A stretch of DNA of 64,000 nt from Cheiracanthium punctorium (lineage: Eukaryota > Arthropoda > Arachnida > Araneae > Cheiracanthiidae), in NCBI GenBank assembly GCA_038373885.1, contig JAWZYV010016978.1, forward strand, positions 992,001-1,056,000. The letters are read 5' to 3'. Shown here in pieces: positions 1 to 12,329 of the stretch. The notes under the pieces are model-generated. The model made no database searches and was not told where the DNA came from. It was given only the letters and a program-made list of their open reading frames with translations. The number at the start of each line of letters is the position of its first letter. The stretch's first letter is position 1. The position numbers and the translations under genes were made by a program.

Positions 1-394
1 GTGTGAGAAAGTTAACCTATTACATCCTGAAACGAACTGAAATGCGATTAATCAGTACCAGACCCAAATAAATCCTTCTTGTTTTTACATGCTAATATTC
101 GTGTTTTAAACACATATTTTATAGATACAAATTAAATGAATACAGGATGATTATAATTGAAGTCCCATTTTCAAAATGCTGTATAACTGAAGAACTACTG
201 ATCAGAATGATTTGAATTGGATATACTTGAAGAAAGGGGAGAGACGTAAGGCGAAAGAAAAAAAAGTTCCAACGTGTATCAAATAGAAGGAAATCATTCA
301 TGCATCATACCATGAAAACATTCATGCACATGATGCATTGCATCTGTTATAAAAACGGCGGGGGGGAGGAGGAGGGAAGGGTTAGGTGTTTTTC
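1..394. other. No gene recognised
   Basis: This stretch is AT-rich, with a purine-rich G run around 360-380. Short open frames here have no recognisable motif. The left boundary of the transposase relic that follows could lie within it, but I see no terminal inverted repeat. Confidence 0.5.
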
Positions 395-1625
395 TCATAT
401 CGCATCTGAGCAGCTTGCACTGAGTCTCTCAACAAAGGATCAGCAATCGGTACTGCTTTGAAGTTCTTCGGCAAGAAAGGCAAAAGTGCGTTAGCAGTTT
501 TAAAGAAATTCCGATCATTAAAAGGTATGGGAAAAAAGGCTGTGGTCCGATGTCCGCCAAGGGCCTGAAGAAACTCATGAAAAAATTCGAAGGGGTGGTT
601 TTTTGTTTTTTTTTCTTTTGACAGAAGCAGGGAATCAGTTCCTTCGACTTCAGAAGATGTGGCCACAGCAGTACAGGAAGGTACGAGCAGGGGAGTGCAA
701 ACGTGCAGCGCACGATGAACTGCCCGATCTTTAGAAATGCTTATGAGCACGGTACATAAATGTTTACGCAATATCCTGCATTATTTTCCGTGCACAAAAT
801 TATTCATTTCCAGGAGTTATTTCCTGGTGACGCGCCTGTAAAACACATTTTTGCTCTAAAATGACTTGCTCGCATGGAAGTAAACAATGAATGGCCATAG
901 ATCATTTCGTGGACAGATGAAGCCCATTTCTATCTCCAAGGTTTTGTCAATACACATAAATTGCAAGATGCGGGCAACAGAAAATTCATTCGCTCATGCA
1001 CCAGTACCACTTCATTCTGCAAGGCAACTGTGTGATGCGGGTAGACGGGATCATTTATTGTAGGGCCTTATTCTTTTACAAGGAGATGAGTCTTGCGGGT
1101 CCCGTTAGGTGCAATACCGTCAATGATAAATGATATGAGTTTTTGCGCAACCAGGTCATTCCAACACTTCAACAGTGCACATGTCTATACAGAACCATTT
1201 TCATGAAAGATGGCGCTCCCTCGCACATTGCAAGGCCTGTGATGCAACTGCTCAGGAGTTCTGGAAATGATAGGATTATCATCCGTCATTTTCCAACAGC
1301 CTGACATTCAAGATCACCATAAAATTGTGACATATGGTTGTGGGGATTATCTTTAAAATGTTGTGTTCAATTCCCCGATATCAAATTTTACTTAATTGAA
1401 GGCACGGATTACGCAACACATTCACAGCGAGACCCCCTGAGACATTCCGGTCTGTTGTGGACCATGTTGTTAATCGTTTCAATTTCTCGGCGCAACTGTT
1501 GCGGAAAATGGTGAATAGCATTTTAAAGATGTCTTGCACAAGCCTGTCGATAATTAACAGGCATTTTCATTATTGCTTTTTATGCGGTTTTTGGCCCAAG
1601 GACAGTTAAAAATCGATTCTTACTA
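395..1625 (+). pseudogene. Mariner-like transposase relic (DUF4817-type HTH, DDD catalytic core), badly broken
   Basis: This is a decayed plus-strand cut-and-paste transposase. Pieces in different frames follow the expected order. A basic N-terminal helix-turn-helix piece (KFFGKKGKSALAVLKKF) lies near 455-520. A second piece ending in FISRSYFLVTRL lies around 730-835. The catalytic motif WTDEAHFYLQGFVNTH starts at 910 with the first Asp at 916-918. FMKDGAPSHIARPV carries the second Asp at 1209-1211, and CDIWLWG carries the third at 1329-1331. The last two blocks share a frame, with two in-frame stops between them and 39 codons separating the two Asp, against 41 in better preserved relatives in this window. 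The family assignment rests on remembered consensus motifs (DUF4817 helix-turn-helix plus DDE/D core). No terminal repeats or target duplication were found, so the element ends are unknown. It cannot encode active protein. Confidence 0.8.
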
Positions 1626-2044
1626 TCCAATATGGTAGAACCTTGCCGTGGTGGATGGGCTTTCCACTAACGGTGCCACAACTGTTGACTTTAATTATAC
1701 TCACATTATACATACTGTAAAAATTTTAAATTCAAATATACACATGTTGGCAGAGCCATTTAGCATGCAGTATTAAATTTTATTTAACTTCGCTCTTATT
1801 TAGTAATTTAATTTTACATTTTTACTTAAATTTGTTTTCTTCATCAGTATTGTTTTTTGACCTGTTGTTCAAGTGCGAAAATTCTAGTCCTCTGTTCTTA
1901 AGTCACTGTTCGACATGATACTCGTGTAAATGATGCTTGATGAAACTAGTGAAGATACAGAAGGTGGATAATATCTCATTCCTCTTCGTTATTTCTAGTC
2001 AAAGAATCAATCTAGTGATGCTCATATCTCTCAAAAAACTCGTA
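1626..2044. other. No gene recognised
   Basis: AT-rich sequence between two transposon relics. It may include the 3' flank of the broken mariner-like element to its left. I see no coding or structural signal in it. Confidence 0.4.
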
Positions 2045-2046
2045 TA

Positions 2047-3265
2047 CACTGTCTACCAATAAGTTTTTGGACACCTGTGATAGTTTTTCTTTTCTAACTT
2101 TATTCAAAATCAATAGTTGGTAGAGCCCTCACGAGAGGCAATTACAGCGTGAACCCTCCGGGGCATACTTACCACAAGTCTTTGTATTACAGCTAATGGT
2201 ATTGTCTAGCACTCGGCTTGGAGTAGACATAGAAGTTACTTCACCGATTTTGGACGGGTAGTGCACCCCTTAATTCGGCGATCCAACTCGTCCCAGAGGT
2301 TCTCGATAGATTTCAAGTCTGGGCTCTGAGCAGGCCAGTCCATTCGATGAACTCCATTGGCACCATACCAAGCTTTGGTTAACCTCGAAACATGACAACT
2401 GGCATTGTCGTCCTGAAAGTAACAGGGGTCCAACCTGTAAAACTGCCACAACGTAGGAAGCACATTGTCATCCAAAATAGCGCAGTAGGCATCGGCGTTG
2501 AGCTTGTGATGAATGAGGACCAAGGGTCCCAGTCCATACATATAGAAACACCACCAGACCATAATTCCACCTCCGCCGAATTTGACTGTTTGCACAATGC
2601 ATTCTGGCAGGAGACGTTCGCCAGGCAGACACCAGACCCAGACCCTGCCATCCGAACGGTAAAGGGTGAACCTTGATTCGTCGCTCCAAAGAACCCGTTT
2701 CCACTGACCTACGGTCCAATTTCGATGTGCTTTGCACTACATTAACCGAGCAGCGCGGTTGGACTTTGTGATCAAATCCTTATGGGCAGCAGCACGACCA
2801 TGAAAACCACGCAGATGTGCTTTCTTACGTATGGTATTCATTGAAACAATACTCCCGGGTGACTACTGAAACTCCTCGCGGATGAGGGCCATCGGTTGGG
2901 TGCGGTTCTTCCGAATTTCTCTGGACAGCACTCGTCGGTCTCTATCTCCCAGTTTCGTTGGTCTGCCGACTCGGGGCACATTCCGACAATCACCGCTCAC
3001 CTTCCACTTCTTAATCACATAGGCCACTGTCGATTTTGGGTACTTCAGATCGCTAGATACGTCCCTTAAGGATCGGCCAGATTTGTGATACCCGATAATT
3101 ATACCTTTCTTGAAATCAGAGAGTTCCGAACTGCGCGGCATCTTGCATGCGACTAATGCCGATGCTGTTTCCTACACGATATATACCGGCGGAGGCCGTG
3201 ACGTACCTCAGGACCGCAGATATCGTCATTTGCATAGGTGTCCAAATACTTATTGGTAGACAATG
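2047..3265 (-). mobile_element. Tc1-like DNA transposon, near full length, with TIRs and TA duplication
   Basis: The element is 1219 bp long. Terminal inverted repeats of about 30 bp start CACTGTCTACCAATAAG on the left and CATTGTCTACCAATAAG when the right end is read inward; by eye they differ at two positions. TA dinucleotides flank both ends (2045-2046 and 3266-3267), the Tc1/mariner target duplication. The transposase lies on the minus strand. Both ends are present, so in principle the element could still be moved by a transposase supplied elsewhere, although its own gene is broken. Confidence 0.92.
2236..3141 (-). pseudogene. Tc1 transposase (DD34E), frameshifted
   Basis: A DDE transposase that would cut and reinsert the element between TIRs at TA sites. 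The N-terminus begins with ATG at 3141 and MPRSSELSDFKKG, followed by paired helix-turn-helix DNA-binding domains with a GRPTKLGDRDRR hinge, open to 2863. After frameshifts between about 2740 and 2863 the catalytic part resumes. WSDESRF near 2665-2690 gives the first Asp. FQDDNASCH gives the second, and [14 protein letters not shown] gives the Glu, with 34 residues between the second Asp and the Glu. Length is close to the usual ~340 aa, but no continuous frame exists. The catalytic triad codons survive, so inactivation is by frame disruption, not loss of the active site. Confidence 0.9.
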
Positions 3266-3267
3266 TA

Positions 3268-4334
3268 TTAAGGCACTCATACCTCAAAGTACCACTGTAT
3301 AACTTACTTTATTTACATTCTTACTTTAAAAACCTAAATTTGACATCCTTGGCCATTATGTGAAATTAAATGAGTAAAAAAATAATTATTTTTATTATTT
3401 CATATTAATACAGTACAAGATATAAAATTTTAGAGGCTTTAGGAAATATTAATTGTTTTTGTAAGCTCCATCTCCTACAATTTTTTAGACTGAAAATTCC
3501 TTGTATACATAATGTATAAATAAGTAAAAGAAAGGTATTTAATCCATAGGTAACACAAGAAAAGTTCAGATTTTTATATTTGTATTAAAAAACATAATTT
3601 TAGAAAACTTTTACTTTAACCTTACGCGAAAGAGTTAAGAAAAAAATAAATGGTCTGAAATAATTATAATCAGACTAATACTTTCATTTTGAAGCATGAT
3701 TTTGCAAAATACAGTATGAAAGAACGAACGCAGTTAACAATCAAAAAATGAAAGCATTGACCTTTCAACTATTTTGAATTCGCACGTTATTATAGACTAG
3801 AACAATAGTTCGGCATCCGCACACACATACACACACGGTCTGCGCGAAAGTGATTCAGTTGATTGCATATCTGCCGAGAAAGCATAAGGAAACTGATACA
3901 TAGCCCAAAGCAGTCACGATCTCCGATGCCTCTTCGTGATTACATGAGTGCCTTTATTAGAGCATTAATATTTGTATTACACCATTCATCAAAATTTAAG
4001 TATTAGAAGTTTTTAGTCGTATATACTTAAAATAGATTTTTTAAAGACAAGATGGGAACTGTTTCTGTTCATACAAATGTTGTTTCGTCAAGGCTGTTCT
4101 TTTTGGGAATCATGCAACCTTTGAACAGCTTTAAAAAAAAATAATTGTGCGAAAGACTCTGAAAATTTTGAATGCATCTTTACAAGCTGTCCTGTGAACT
4201 GTTACTAACGATGAACCTATAAGAGTTACGAAACATTCAGAAAAAAAAAAAAAAGCTGAAGATCCGGAATTTTGCAATATTTATCTAAATAAGTAACTCC
4301 TCGGTCCATTTTGGAGCGCGATTTTCGTGCTTAT

Positions 4335-4367
<33 letters not shown>

Positions 4368-5231
4368 TTTGCATGAAACATGCAGCTTTACTCTTAGTAT
4401 TAGCCGATAACTCATTAGGTGAGGAAGCATTATTAATTTTGAGTGTTTAACATTGTTGGTTTGTTTTTTTAGCTGTTCTAAAGTACTGGCAAAAGCTGGA
4501 AATTATTTTGCTGATCAGCAAAAGCCAAAAATAATAAACATTATAAAAACATGTATTTTATTTATTGAATCAAGTGCTACGCAAGTATAATTTTTAGTCA
4601 GAATGACACATTTGCTAGTATCTCTTTTTTTTTTTTTTTATATAAGTTCACCGGTAGTAAAGTCTCGCAAACCAGCACCCATTTGTGAACCAGCGGTTTA
4701 GAAACATTGCACTACCGCTATCTGCCAAAGGGAGAAATGACTTGGGATGAGGCCTACTCTGTTCATACAAAATAAAAAATGATATACATTTTGAATGCAG
4801 CGTAAATATGTATATTACATCAAAGTTAATTTAAGTATTATAAATTTTTTGTCGCATAACTTCAAAAGAATTTAAGGGTAAAGGAACATTATTTAAAAAC
4901 CCACATGTTAATTGCGTAATGTTAATATTTACGTTTTATACGCTGTTTTACTTGCTAAAATATATTACTTGCGTTTTATTTGTTAAAATATATAGCCAGA
5001 TTTTGATTTGCAGTAACTACAAATTATACTACATTTATACTACATTATTACTACAATTTTAAAGAAAATGGTTTTTCTTTAAAATTGCTATTTTTATTAG
5101 TTTTATTGTTTTTTACATGCCTATTATATAGGTATAGTATTTTATACTATACCTATTTTTATAAATTATTGCATGTATTATTTGTATTTACATACTTTTT
5201 CACGAATCAATTCAAATTAAAATTCTTACTG
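3268..5231. other. No gene recognised; AT-rich, poly-T tracts
   Basis: Nearly 2 kb of AT-rich sequence with homopolymer tracts (poly-T near 4339-4364 and 4626-4639) and no coding signal that I recognise. A weak TATA-rich inverted sequence (tataggtatagtatt/atactatacctatt) lies at about 5128-5156. Confidence 0.5.
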
Positions 5232-5321
5232 CTACTCGGTATCAGATGAGTACCGAAAACCATACAAATTGGCCGGCTATGCCGATTGCCGAGTATGTAC
5301 CAAGTACTTGGAACATCTCTA
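5232..5321. mobile_element. Probable hAT-type terminal fragment
   Basis: Read on the minus strand from 5321 this starts TAGAGATGTTCCAAGTACTT and is followed by GTACTCGG/TACCGAGT-like subterminal repeats. That resembles the ends of short hAT-type elements elsewhere in the window that start TAGGGATG. The partner end was not found, so this is either a truncated end or a misread unique sequence. Confidence 0.35.
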
Positions 5322-5592
5322 ATTTTTTCTAGTTTTCTATGTGTTCCTATTATAAACATTAAAGGTTTCAAGCCTTTGAGCAGTAAAAAATTGCTGACTC
5401 ATCTTCATTAAGAAGCTGTTCTACTTTCTCACTATTCTGGGCTGTGGCCTTTGGCAGTCCAGTCATTTCTGAGTGAGTGGCCCTCCTCTTATAAAGATTG
5501 TTCACCCCTACAGTCAATTCGCACCCATATTTCTTATTTTTAAAAAGTAGTCATTAATAATGTTTTCATAATTCTAGGTTATTCACTATTAA

Positions 5593-6092
5593 CCCTTTGA
5601 AGCGCAAACATTTCCCAATGCTGAAAAAAGGGCAGCCGTTGCCATCGATCGATTTAACTACCAGCAACATGGCGGTCGAATGAATCGTTCATCGAGTGCG
5701 GCGGATCTAAGAGACAAAGCATTTTTGACACAGCTTGCTGTGCGCGTACAGCCAGCCGTGTTGCTGGTAGTTAAATCGAGCTATAACAAACAACAGCTGC
5801 CTTTTTTTTCAGCATTGGGCAGTCTATTCAGTTGTTCTTCCATATCAATGTTTTTCCATCGTTTTCTCTAGTTTTCATCAGATGCCATTGCTGTTAAAAT
5901 CAATCCCGACAATTTTACAAATAATCCACAATTTTTACGGAAAATGATGTTCTGAAAAGTAAAGGATTCTCGTGTTGCTATGTCACCCTCGAGTATATCT
6001 ATAGAAATCAAATTTATCCTTCGTGACTGACAACAGTCAGAACGTCCGAGTTTTGTGTCTTCAAGGCGAGGACACCGCAGGGGGACAAAGGG
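5593..6092. mobile_element. Palindromic piggyBac-type MITE, copy A
   Basis: A 500 bp element flanked by TTAA at 5589-5592 and 6093-6096, with ends CCCTTTGAAGCGC and, read inward, CCCTTTGTCCCCC. TTAA duplication with CCCTTT ends is characteristic of piggyBac elements. Inner arms (CCCAATGCTGAAAAAAGG and its complement, CTACCAGCAACATGGCGG and its complement) form a long foldback centred near 5735. It has no transposase. Short open frames through it, such as 5680-5871, are products of the palindrome. Confidence 0.8.
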
Positions 6093-6096
6093 TTAA

Positions 6097-6632
6097 TAAA
6101 AGTTAGTACAATATTTACTTCAAAATTGTATTAAGTTAGATACAGCCCGTGATTTGGCTCATCCAGATCATGGGTGAGACGTTCCTTCTTACAAAAGTTG
6201 TGGCAACTCATTTAGCATCCTATTTTACGTTGAAATGCTAAACTACTTCCACATCAACAGCGTTTCGCGTTAGAAAATTACTACTCTCGCACCATCGTAA
6301 AATGTGGAAGATGAGATATAGAGTGAGAGCATGCATCATCCATCTCCAATCGACACTGTCGTGCGCGAATAATCGCCATGATTTTAAGACTGACAAATGA
6401 TTTCTCCGAGCTTGGGCATTCATTTCTAGTCTAACGCGAAATAGAAACATTGTTAGGTGATGAGCTGGCGATAGGTCTAATTACGAAAAGACACGTATAG
6501 GATACGATGCATCAGGAAACGCCCGGTTAACAGCGATCTTGAAACGTGCTTGTCGAAGCGTATAAGGATGACTTGAATTTTAAAAGTACACCAAGCCACG
6601 GGAACTACTTGTCTTTAAGTATATGCTTACCT
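6097..6632. other. No gene recognised
   Basis: AT-rich spacer between two related MITEs. A 70-codon minus-strand open frame (6238-6450) has no motif I recognise. Confidence 0.4.
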
Positions 6633-6636
6633 TTAA

Positions 6637-6942
6637 CCCTTTAACGCGCAGTGTTCCCGCTCTGGGAACACCAAACTCTGGCGTTTTGACTGCTGCCAGT
6701 CACGAAGAATAGATTTGATTTCTATAAAAATAGTTGCGGGTGACATAGCTCCACGAGTCCTTCACTTTTTAGCACGTCATTTCCCGTAAAAAAATTTCCG
6801 TCATTTCCCGTTGTCACGATTATTTTTAACAGCACTGACATCTGCTGAAAAATGGAAGGATGCGAGAACAGCTGGATAGATTGCTGAAAAAAGCAGCCGC
6901 TGCCCTTTTTTCAGCATTGGGAAAGGGTTGCGCCTCAAAGGG
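6637..6942. mobile_element. Palindromic piggyBac-type MITE, copy B (deleted centre)
   Basis: A 306 bp element flanked by TTAA at 6633-6636 and 6943-6946. It is the same family as copy A, in opposite orientation: one end CCCTTTAACGCGCAGTGTTC, the other, read inward, CCCTTTGAGGCGCAACCC. The GATGGCGG arms and central palindrome present in the 500 bp copies are missing, so it is an internal deletion derivative. Confidence 0.82.
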
Positions 6943-6946
6943 TTAA

Positions 6947-7178
6947 ACTGATTTTTAGACTGAAAAAACTTTTTTTTCTTTTTCTTTTTTTTTTTACTTC
7001 TAAATTTTGCCGAAATAATATAATATGATTTTTTCTTCTCTCTCTCTTTCTAAAATATTTTTAAGTTCTTTTTTTTCTCTAGAGGAAGCACAGTCATGCT
7101 TTTTCAAAGCATGGTTAAAAATAGATGTATATATGTAGATTATTACGTAATATTCTTTAGAATTATTTGGAACTTTTT

Positions 7179-7219
<41 letters not shown>

Positions 7220-7466
7220 TTGAGGTTTACCAAAAAACTCCATAACACTAAAAAATGCGTCAAAAAATTTTTAATTTTGTATGAGTGTCATGTATAACTA
7301 TTATTAAAGGGAATATGAAATGCATTCATTCGTTCACTATTTCAAGCTAATATATATTTTTTTAATTTATGGTGTTATTCGGAGCTGTAGAATACCCTAT
7401 AAACATAAATACACTTTTCTAGTAGTAAATACATTTTCTAAGTTACAATTGAACATGTGTTTAATC
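6947..7466. other. No gene; long poly-T tracts
   Basis: AT-rich sequence with a TTTTTC/TCTCTC-rich part at 6970-7080 and a 30+ bp poly-T around 7181-7215. The open frame crossing it on the minus strand encodes a poly-lysine run and is an artefact of the homopolymer. Confidence 0.6.
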
Positions 7467-8242
7467 TAGGGATGTAACGGATATCCGGCAATTATTCGGG
7501 ATCCGGCCTATCCGGCTGATTTTTCAATATCCGAAATACCATCGGATTTCCGAAGCATAATTATCGGATATCCGACTTCTCTGCCGGATATCCGGCTATA
7601 TGCTACTAAAGTTGTATCTATAATATACATGGGACAGGATGGAAAGTTATATTGGAACAATCTTGATAAAGTGATACATAAAACAGAGGGATATATTTTT
7701 AAACTGAAAAATCAGCAAATTTAACACTGGAAATGTATCATTCAAAATAAAAACACAATTTCAACATTTGTTCAACAGTTTTTGAGCACATTTAGAACTA
7801 GTTAGGCTAATATTTAGAATTGATTTCATGCTGCAAAGTGCCGCTTAGCAAACATTTTCTGAACTTAAAAATAAAAAAAATAAAAATAAAAAAAAACCTT
7901 AAGCACATCTCATGTTGTATCCATGTGCAAATTTGGACGCAATCTTCTCATCCTTTTCGGCTGTAGACTGCTGTTTATAGGGAAAGTTTAATTATAAGAA
8001 CTATTTAGTATCGTTTGAAAAATATGTGCATTCAATGTATGCGATTTCTCTCATGGTAGTCCCAGAAATAATGTAATTTTACATTCTCTCCACATGGAGT
8101 TTCATCGATATTTTTAATTTTCTCCGGAAATCCGATAATTAACCAAAAACTCCGATTATTCTGTCTTAAAGATTTATTTACAGAGGCAGGGAAAATTTTT
8201 CAGTCTTCATCCTTTTTCTAAATGGCAATCTTTCACTGAGAA

Positions 8243-9437
8243 TCTTCTATATAAATAAAACAGAGTGTAAACTGTCCGTTTGTCTGTCTGTCTGTCTGTC
8301 TGTGTCTCGCGTAGCTCCGAAACGGGTGATCGTAGACCTACCAAATTTTGTACGGAAATTCTCCAAGACGGGTCTCGACACACCTCGAAGCGATTTTTTC
8401 GAAATTCGAATTAGAAAATGTTTTATTTTATGTTTTGTCCGATTTTTAGCGATTTTTCTTGCGTAATACATAATAACGCCGGTAATTGCGCTCGCAAGAA
8501 AACGATAGTTACATCATCGAATAGAGGAGAAAATGTTCTTTTAAAAACTGTTTGTTCGGACTGTGTAACATAATTTGCAGATTTTTGGGAATTTTTCAAA
8601 TAAAATTAAATTTGACGCTGACTTTCGTAAAATATTTTTAAAACTGCTGCATCTTGAATTCTATCTGCCATAACTTTTTTATATTTGGGCAAAAGACGGA
8701 GCACACAATTCGCCCACTTTTAAAAGAAGAACGGAGGAAAAATATAAATTAGGAGAATTTTTACGAATTTTTAAGTAAAGAAGGATTTTCATTTCAGTAG
8801 CACCTCTTATAATTTTCGGTTTGATATCTTGCGGTTTGGTTGTCATGGATACAGTAACAATCATTAAAATTGCCAGTTGAAAAAAATAAATAAAAACAGG
8901 TCCCGCGAGCAGACGATTTCTTTGCTTGGCTCGATTTCCTTTTATAAATACTGGATTTATTTGTGAGAAGAAAACTGCATAATCTAGAAAAACAATTTTA
9001 AAGCCTTTATAAATAGCGCAGTCTTATCTCTTATCTCTTTTCTTTTTGTAAAGGGTTGCAAGAGAGGGTGACGTATTTTTAAAATAAAAAAATGTCCATT
9101 TCATGTAGTGTCTGAGGTATTTAACGCTAAAACGTGAACCTAAAAGACAGCATGTCTGAGGAAATAAGACATTTTGAAAGTGAGAAGTTCACTGCAAACG
9201 GTCCATTTTTACTTTTTTGATACCGAATGACGCTGACATAGTTTTTTTTTTTTTGTGTGTGTGTGTGTGTGTCATTATATTGCAATGATCTCAGGTTATT
9301 ACATATATGACGCAAATTTTAAGTCAAGAGTGAAATAATTTTGCTTTTTTTAGATTCCACATCACTGGAATTATTCGAATTACACATGTGAGGAAATTTT
9401 TCGTTTCCTACCGTGCGAAGAACGGGCACGCAGCTAG
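8243..9437 (+). mobile_element. Non-autonomous Helitron
   Basis: The 5' end TCTTCTATATAAATAAAA, preceded by A at 8242, is the typical arthropod Helitron start, and a TCTG/GTCT tract (about 8277-8302) follows it. The 3' end is CTAG at 9434-9437 followed by T at 9438. It is preceded by a short hairpin with stem CGTGC (9412-9416) and GCACG (9426-9430). Together these give the Helitron rule of insertion between A and T, TC start, hairpin and CTRR end, with no terminal inverted repeats. No Rep/helicase coding was found, so it would depend on an autonomous Helitron. It sits inside the larger hAT-type element. Confidence 0.82.
9255..9272. repeat. (GT)n microsatellite
   Basis: Nine GT units directly after a poly-T tract, within the Helitron. 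A similar GT tract occurs at 9735-9756 and another near 12582-12602. Confidence 0.95.
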
Positions 9438-10550
9438 TTCCTTTATATAAGTCTCCAATACCTTATGATTAAAAATTAACCTGTTTTTTTCATATTATTT
9501 TTTTAATTGAATTTAGTTATTTAAATTCATTTATGATTTTCTGCAAGTTTCAATTGATTTTTAAAGTTAAGTCTACTTAAAATATGTACATTTAAAATGT
9601 GTTTGTGAAATATTTATTAATGAAAATTATAATATGATATTTTAGTAGTTTAGAATAGTTACTGTTTTAGTTACTACTATAGTATTTTGTATAATTATGA
9701 CTCCATACATAAAGTACTTTGACTAATCTTTTGTATGTGTGTGTGTGTGTGTGTGTCGAAATGTCGAAATCAAGAGTAAAAAGGTGAAATTGTCCTAAAA
9801 TTTGGAAACTAATGTTTGATTTTTTTAAAAAATGAATTTGCCCCCCGCCTAATTTTCTCCTCTTATAGTGCCATATAAATGTTTGTACTGTGAAAGAATG
9901 CTTCTATATTTTAGAAGCTAAACAATTAAACACATCTATTTTTGTTTTTTAACTGGTAGTTTAAAAAAAAAATATTTTCGTTAAAAGAAATTTAATGCAT
10001 AACCTGAAAAATTCTGTTTCTAACCTGTATAAAACTACAAAAGAAAGCATTATAATTTCATTTAATAGATTACTATTTATTTATCAATCTCTAAAAGTAA
10101 TTTAACTTAAAATAAAACTAAAAATGACTTAATGTAAATTAATATTAAATTATTAAAACAGGAAAAAAGGCATTAAATGTATGTTTGGAAAAAAAAATAA
10201 CTCATCTATCATAGGTATCTTATCAAAATATAGATATCTTATTCTTAAATAAATAAAAAAAGCATGCATTTCTTTTAAAAAATAATTTGCTGTTATAGAT
10301 ACATTAATAAATATGTCATTAAAACACATTAATAAATATGTCATGGTATTTGCTTCTGCCAGTAGTGCACACATAAAAAGAATATTTTAAAGTTTTACAT
10401 TTAGGTAACACTTTTTATCTACGTATATGTAAAGATATTTAGTTTTTGTAAATTATAAGTCAATTATTAAAAAAACTTTAATGATGTGTAAAACATGTTT
10501 GCAATTTATTGTATTGATGTCATTATATATAAAAAAAAATAAAAAAAAAA
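9438..10550. other. No gene; interior of the composite hAT element
   Basis: AT-rich filler between the Helitron and the inner hAT element, with a (GT)n tract at 9735-9756. No coding motif is recognised. Confidence 0.5.
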
Positions 10551-12329
10551 CAGGGTTGTCAGATTTGCTGCCAGGGTAGCTCCTCTTTTTCCCCACCGCG
10601 GCGGGTTTTTTACCTTAAAAAACCCAACGGTTTTGGGGGTAAAATGGGGTTTTTTTAAGATAAAACTTTGATTTGCATCATTTAAAAGAAATATCAGAAT
10701 AATAATTTAATTTGTTGTAGAAGCATTTAATTTCTTTAAAAAAAATTAAGTTCTATTTCAATTCAAGATTATTTTTTATCACGAATGAAACTATAAATCC
10801 TAATTCCATTCTGTTGCTTTTATGAAAAATAAAAATCTTTCTTTTCTACCAGTCGTAATACTGTTTAAAAGTTACTTTTAGTAATTTTGGATAGTTGAAA
10901 TTTGTCATAAAAGTTTCTGTGACCAAACAAATAGTATTCTATAAAAATGGTAGTTGTTTAAAGAATATATAATCGTAAAAAATATAGAGCTATACAAATG
11001 CATCAGTTAATTTTTACTGAAAGGAAAAGATGTTTATGCAACATAATATATATTTCCTCTTTAGAAAATTTAGAAATAAAACAATCATTCAAATATGTGA
11101 TAATTTCTTGACTGCATAATAAAAGAAGGTCTGGTTACATTGCATTGCACTAACTGTTAAAATTAGATATCATTGGATTAATAAATTAATACCACAAAAT
11201 AAAGAAGTACATACATTATGGAATAAAAGAAAATAACTTAACTTTCTGTGTTATTCATTAACTATTTAAGTATTAAAAAGAAATGTGCAGGCGGGTGTTT
11301 GACATTCATTTTTTTATATTGCTTTAAAACAAAGAAAACTTGAAAAATTTCTATGTGAAGTTATTGCGTTGTTGCTAACATTTTCTTTCATATTTAAATC
11401 ACTGGAGTTTCTTTATTATTTTTTTACAATAAATTTATAAATAACAATAATAATTTCTTAAATTACAAAATAAAAAGATAAACCCTTGTCTAAGGCAATA
11501 AAAATTATCTGTATGCTTTGTTTTACTATACCCACTCAAAAAAGTATTCAAGTAAAAGCCAAATTTCTCACTTCAGTTTAGTGAGTAACTATAATTAGTT
11601 TTTGAAATATGCATAGCTTGAAATATAAGAAGTTATTGTCATTTGTTGCATCCTGCTTTTTTAATGAAAACATTGCTTTGCGAATGAAACCGATATAGGA
11701 AATTTGACTTACACTCAAATACTTTTTGGGAGGGTGTGCATTTCTGTTTGTACAGTTTTGTACATTAAATTTATTTTTCTTATATAGATATATTATAATT
11801 AAAATATTACTTATACCACCTTTTTTTGGTAGGGCAAGGGTAAACAGTTAATAGATAATGTACACTTTTTTTTTTTTTTTTTTTTTTAATTTTAGAACAG
11901 ATAAACCTTTTCAAAAAGATATCCATATGTTTTGCTTTACTGCATTTCTATTTGCACAATTTTGTACATTGGATGTATATATATAGCTTGATATATTTTA
12001 ATGGTATGCCACTTAAGTTTCCATTACTTATAATTTACTAAGCTAATAATTATTTATTCAAAAGAATATACACTCAAAGTCTTTATAAGCAAATTTATTC
12101 ATTCATTTATTCTTTGGAGAGCAATGCCAAGTTCCTTCGTGATTTAAACCTTAATTTTATGTTTGTCTATGGATTGAAGTTTGGATTTCTATATGTGTGA
12201 ATTTTCCAAAAGTTTAAGTACCAAAAATTTAAAGTTTACCCATTTTACCCAATAAAACCAGGGTTTTTTCATCCTAAACACCGGGTTTTTTTAATAAAAC
12301 CCGCACGGGTTGGGTTTTTTACAACCCTG
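10551..12329. mobile_element. Nested hAT-type element without coding capacity
   Basis: Terminal repeats CAGGGTTGTCAGA on the left and CAGGGTTGTAAAAAACC on the right read inward, with subterminal AACCCG/CGGGTT(T) motifs on both sides. Flanks are A-rich (AAAAAAAA and CAAAAAAC), compatible with but not proving an 8 bp duplication. The 1.8 kb interior is AT-rich with no recognisable transposase. It lies inside the 7467-12445 element and is therefore the later insertion. Confidence 0.72.

Noticed and set aside
382..771. 129-codon minus-strand gene
   Set aside because: The opposite strand carries the transposase relic in the expected order. The minus frame has no recognisable motif.
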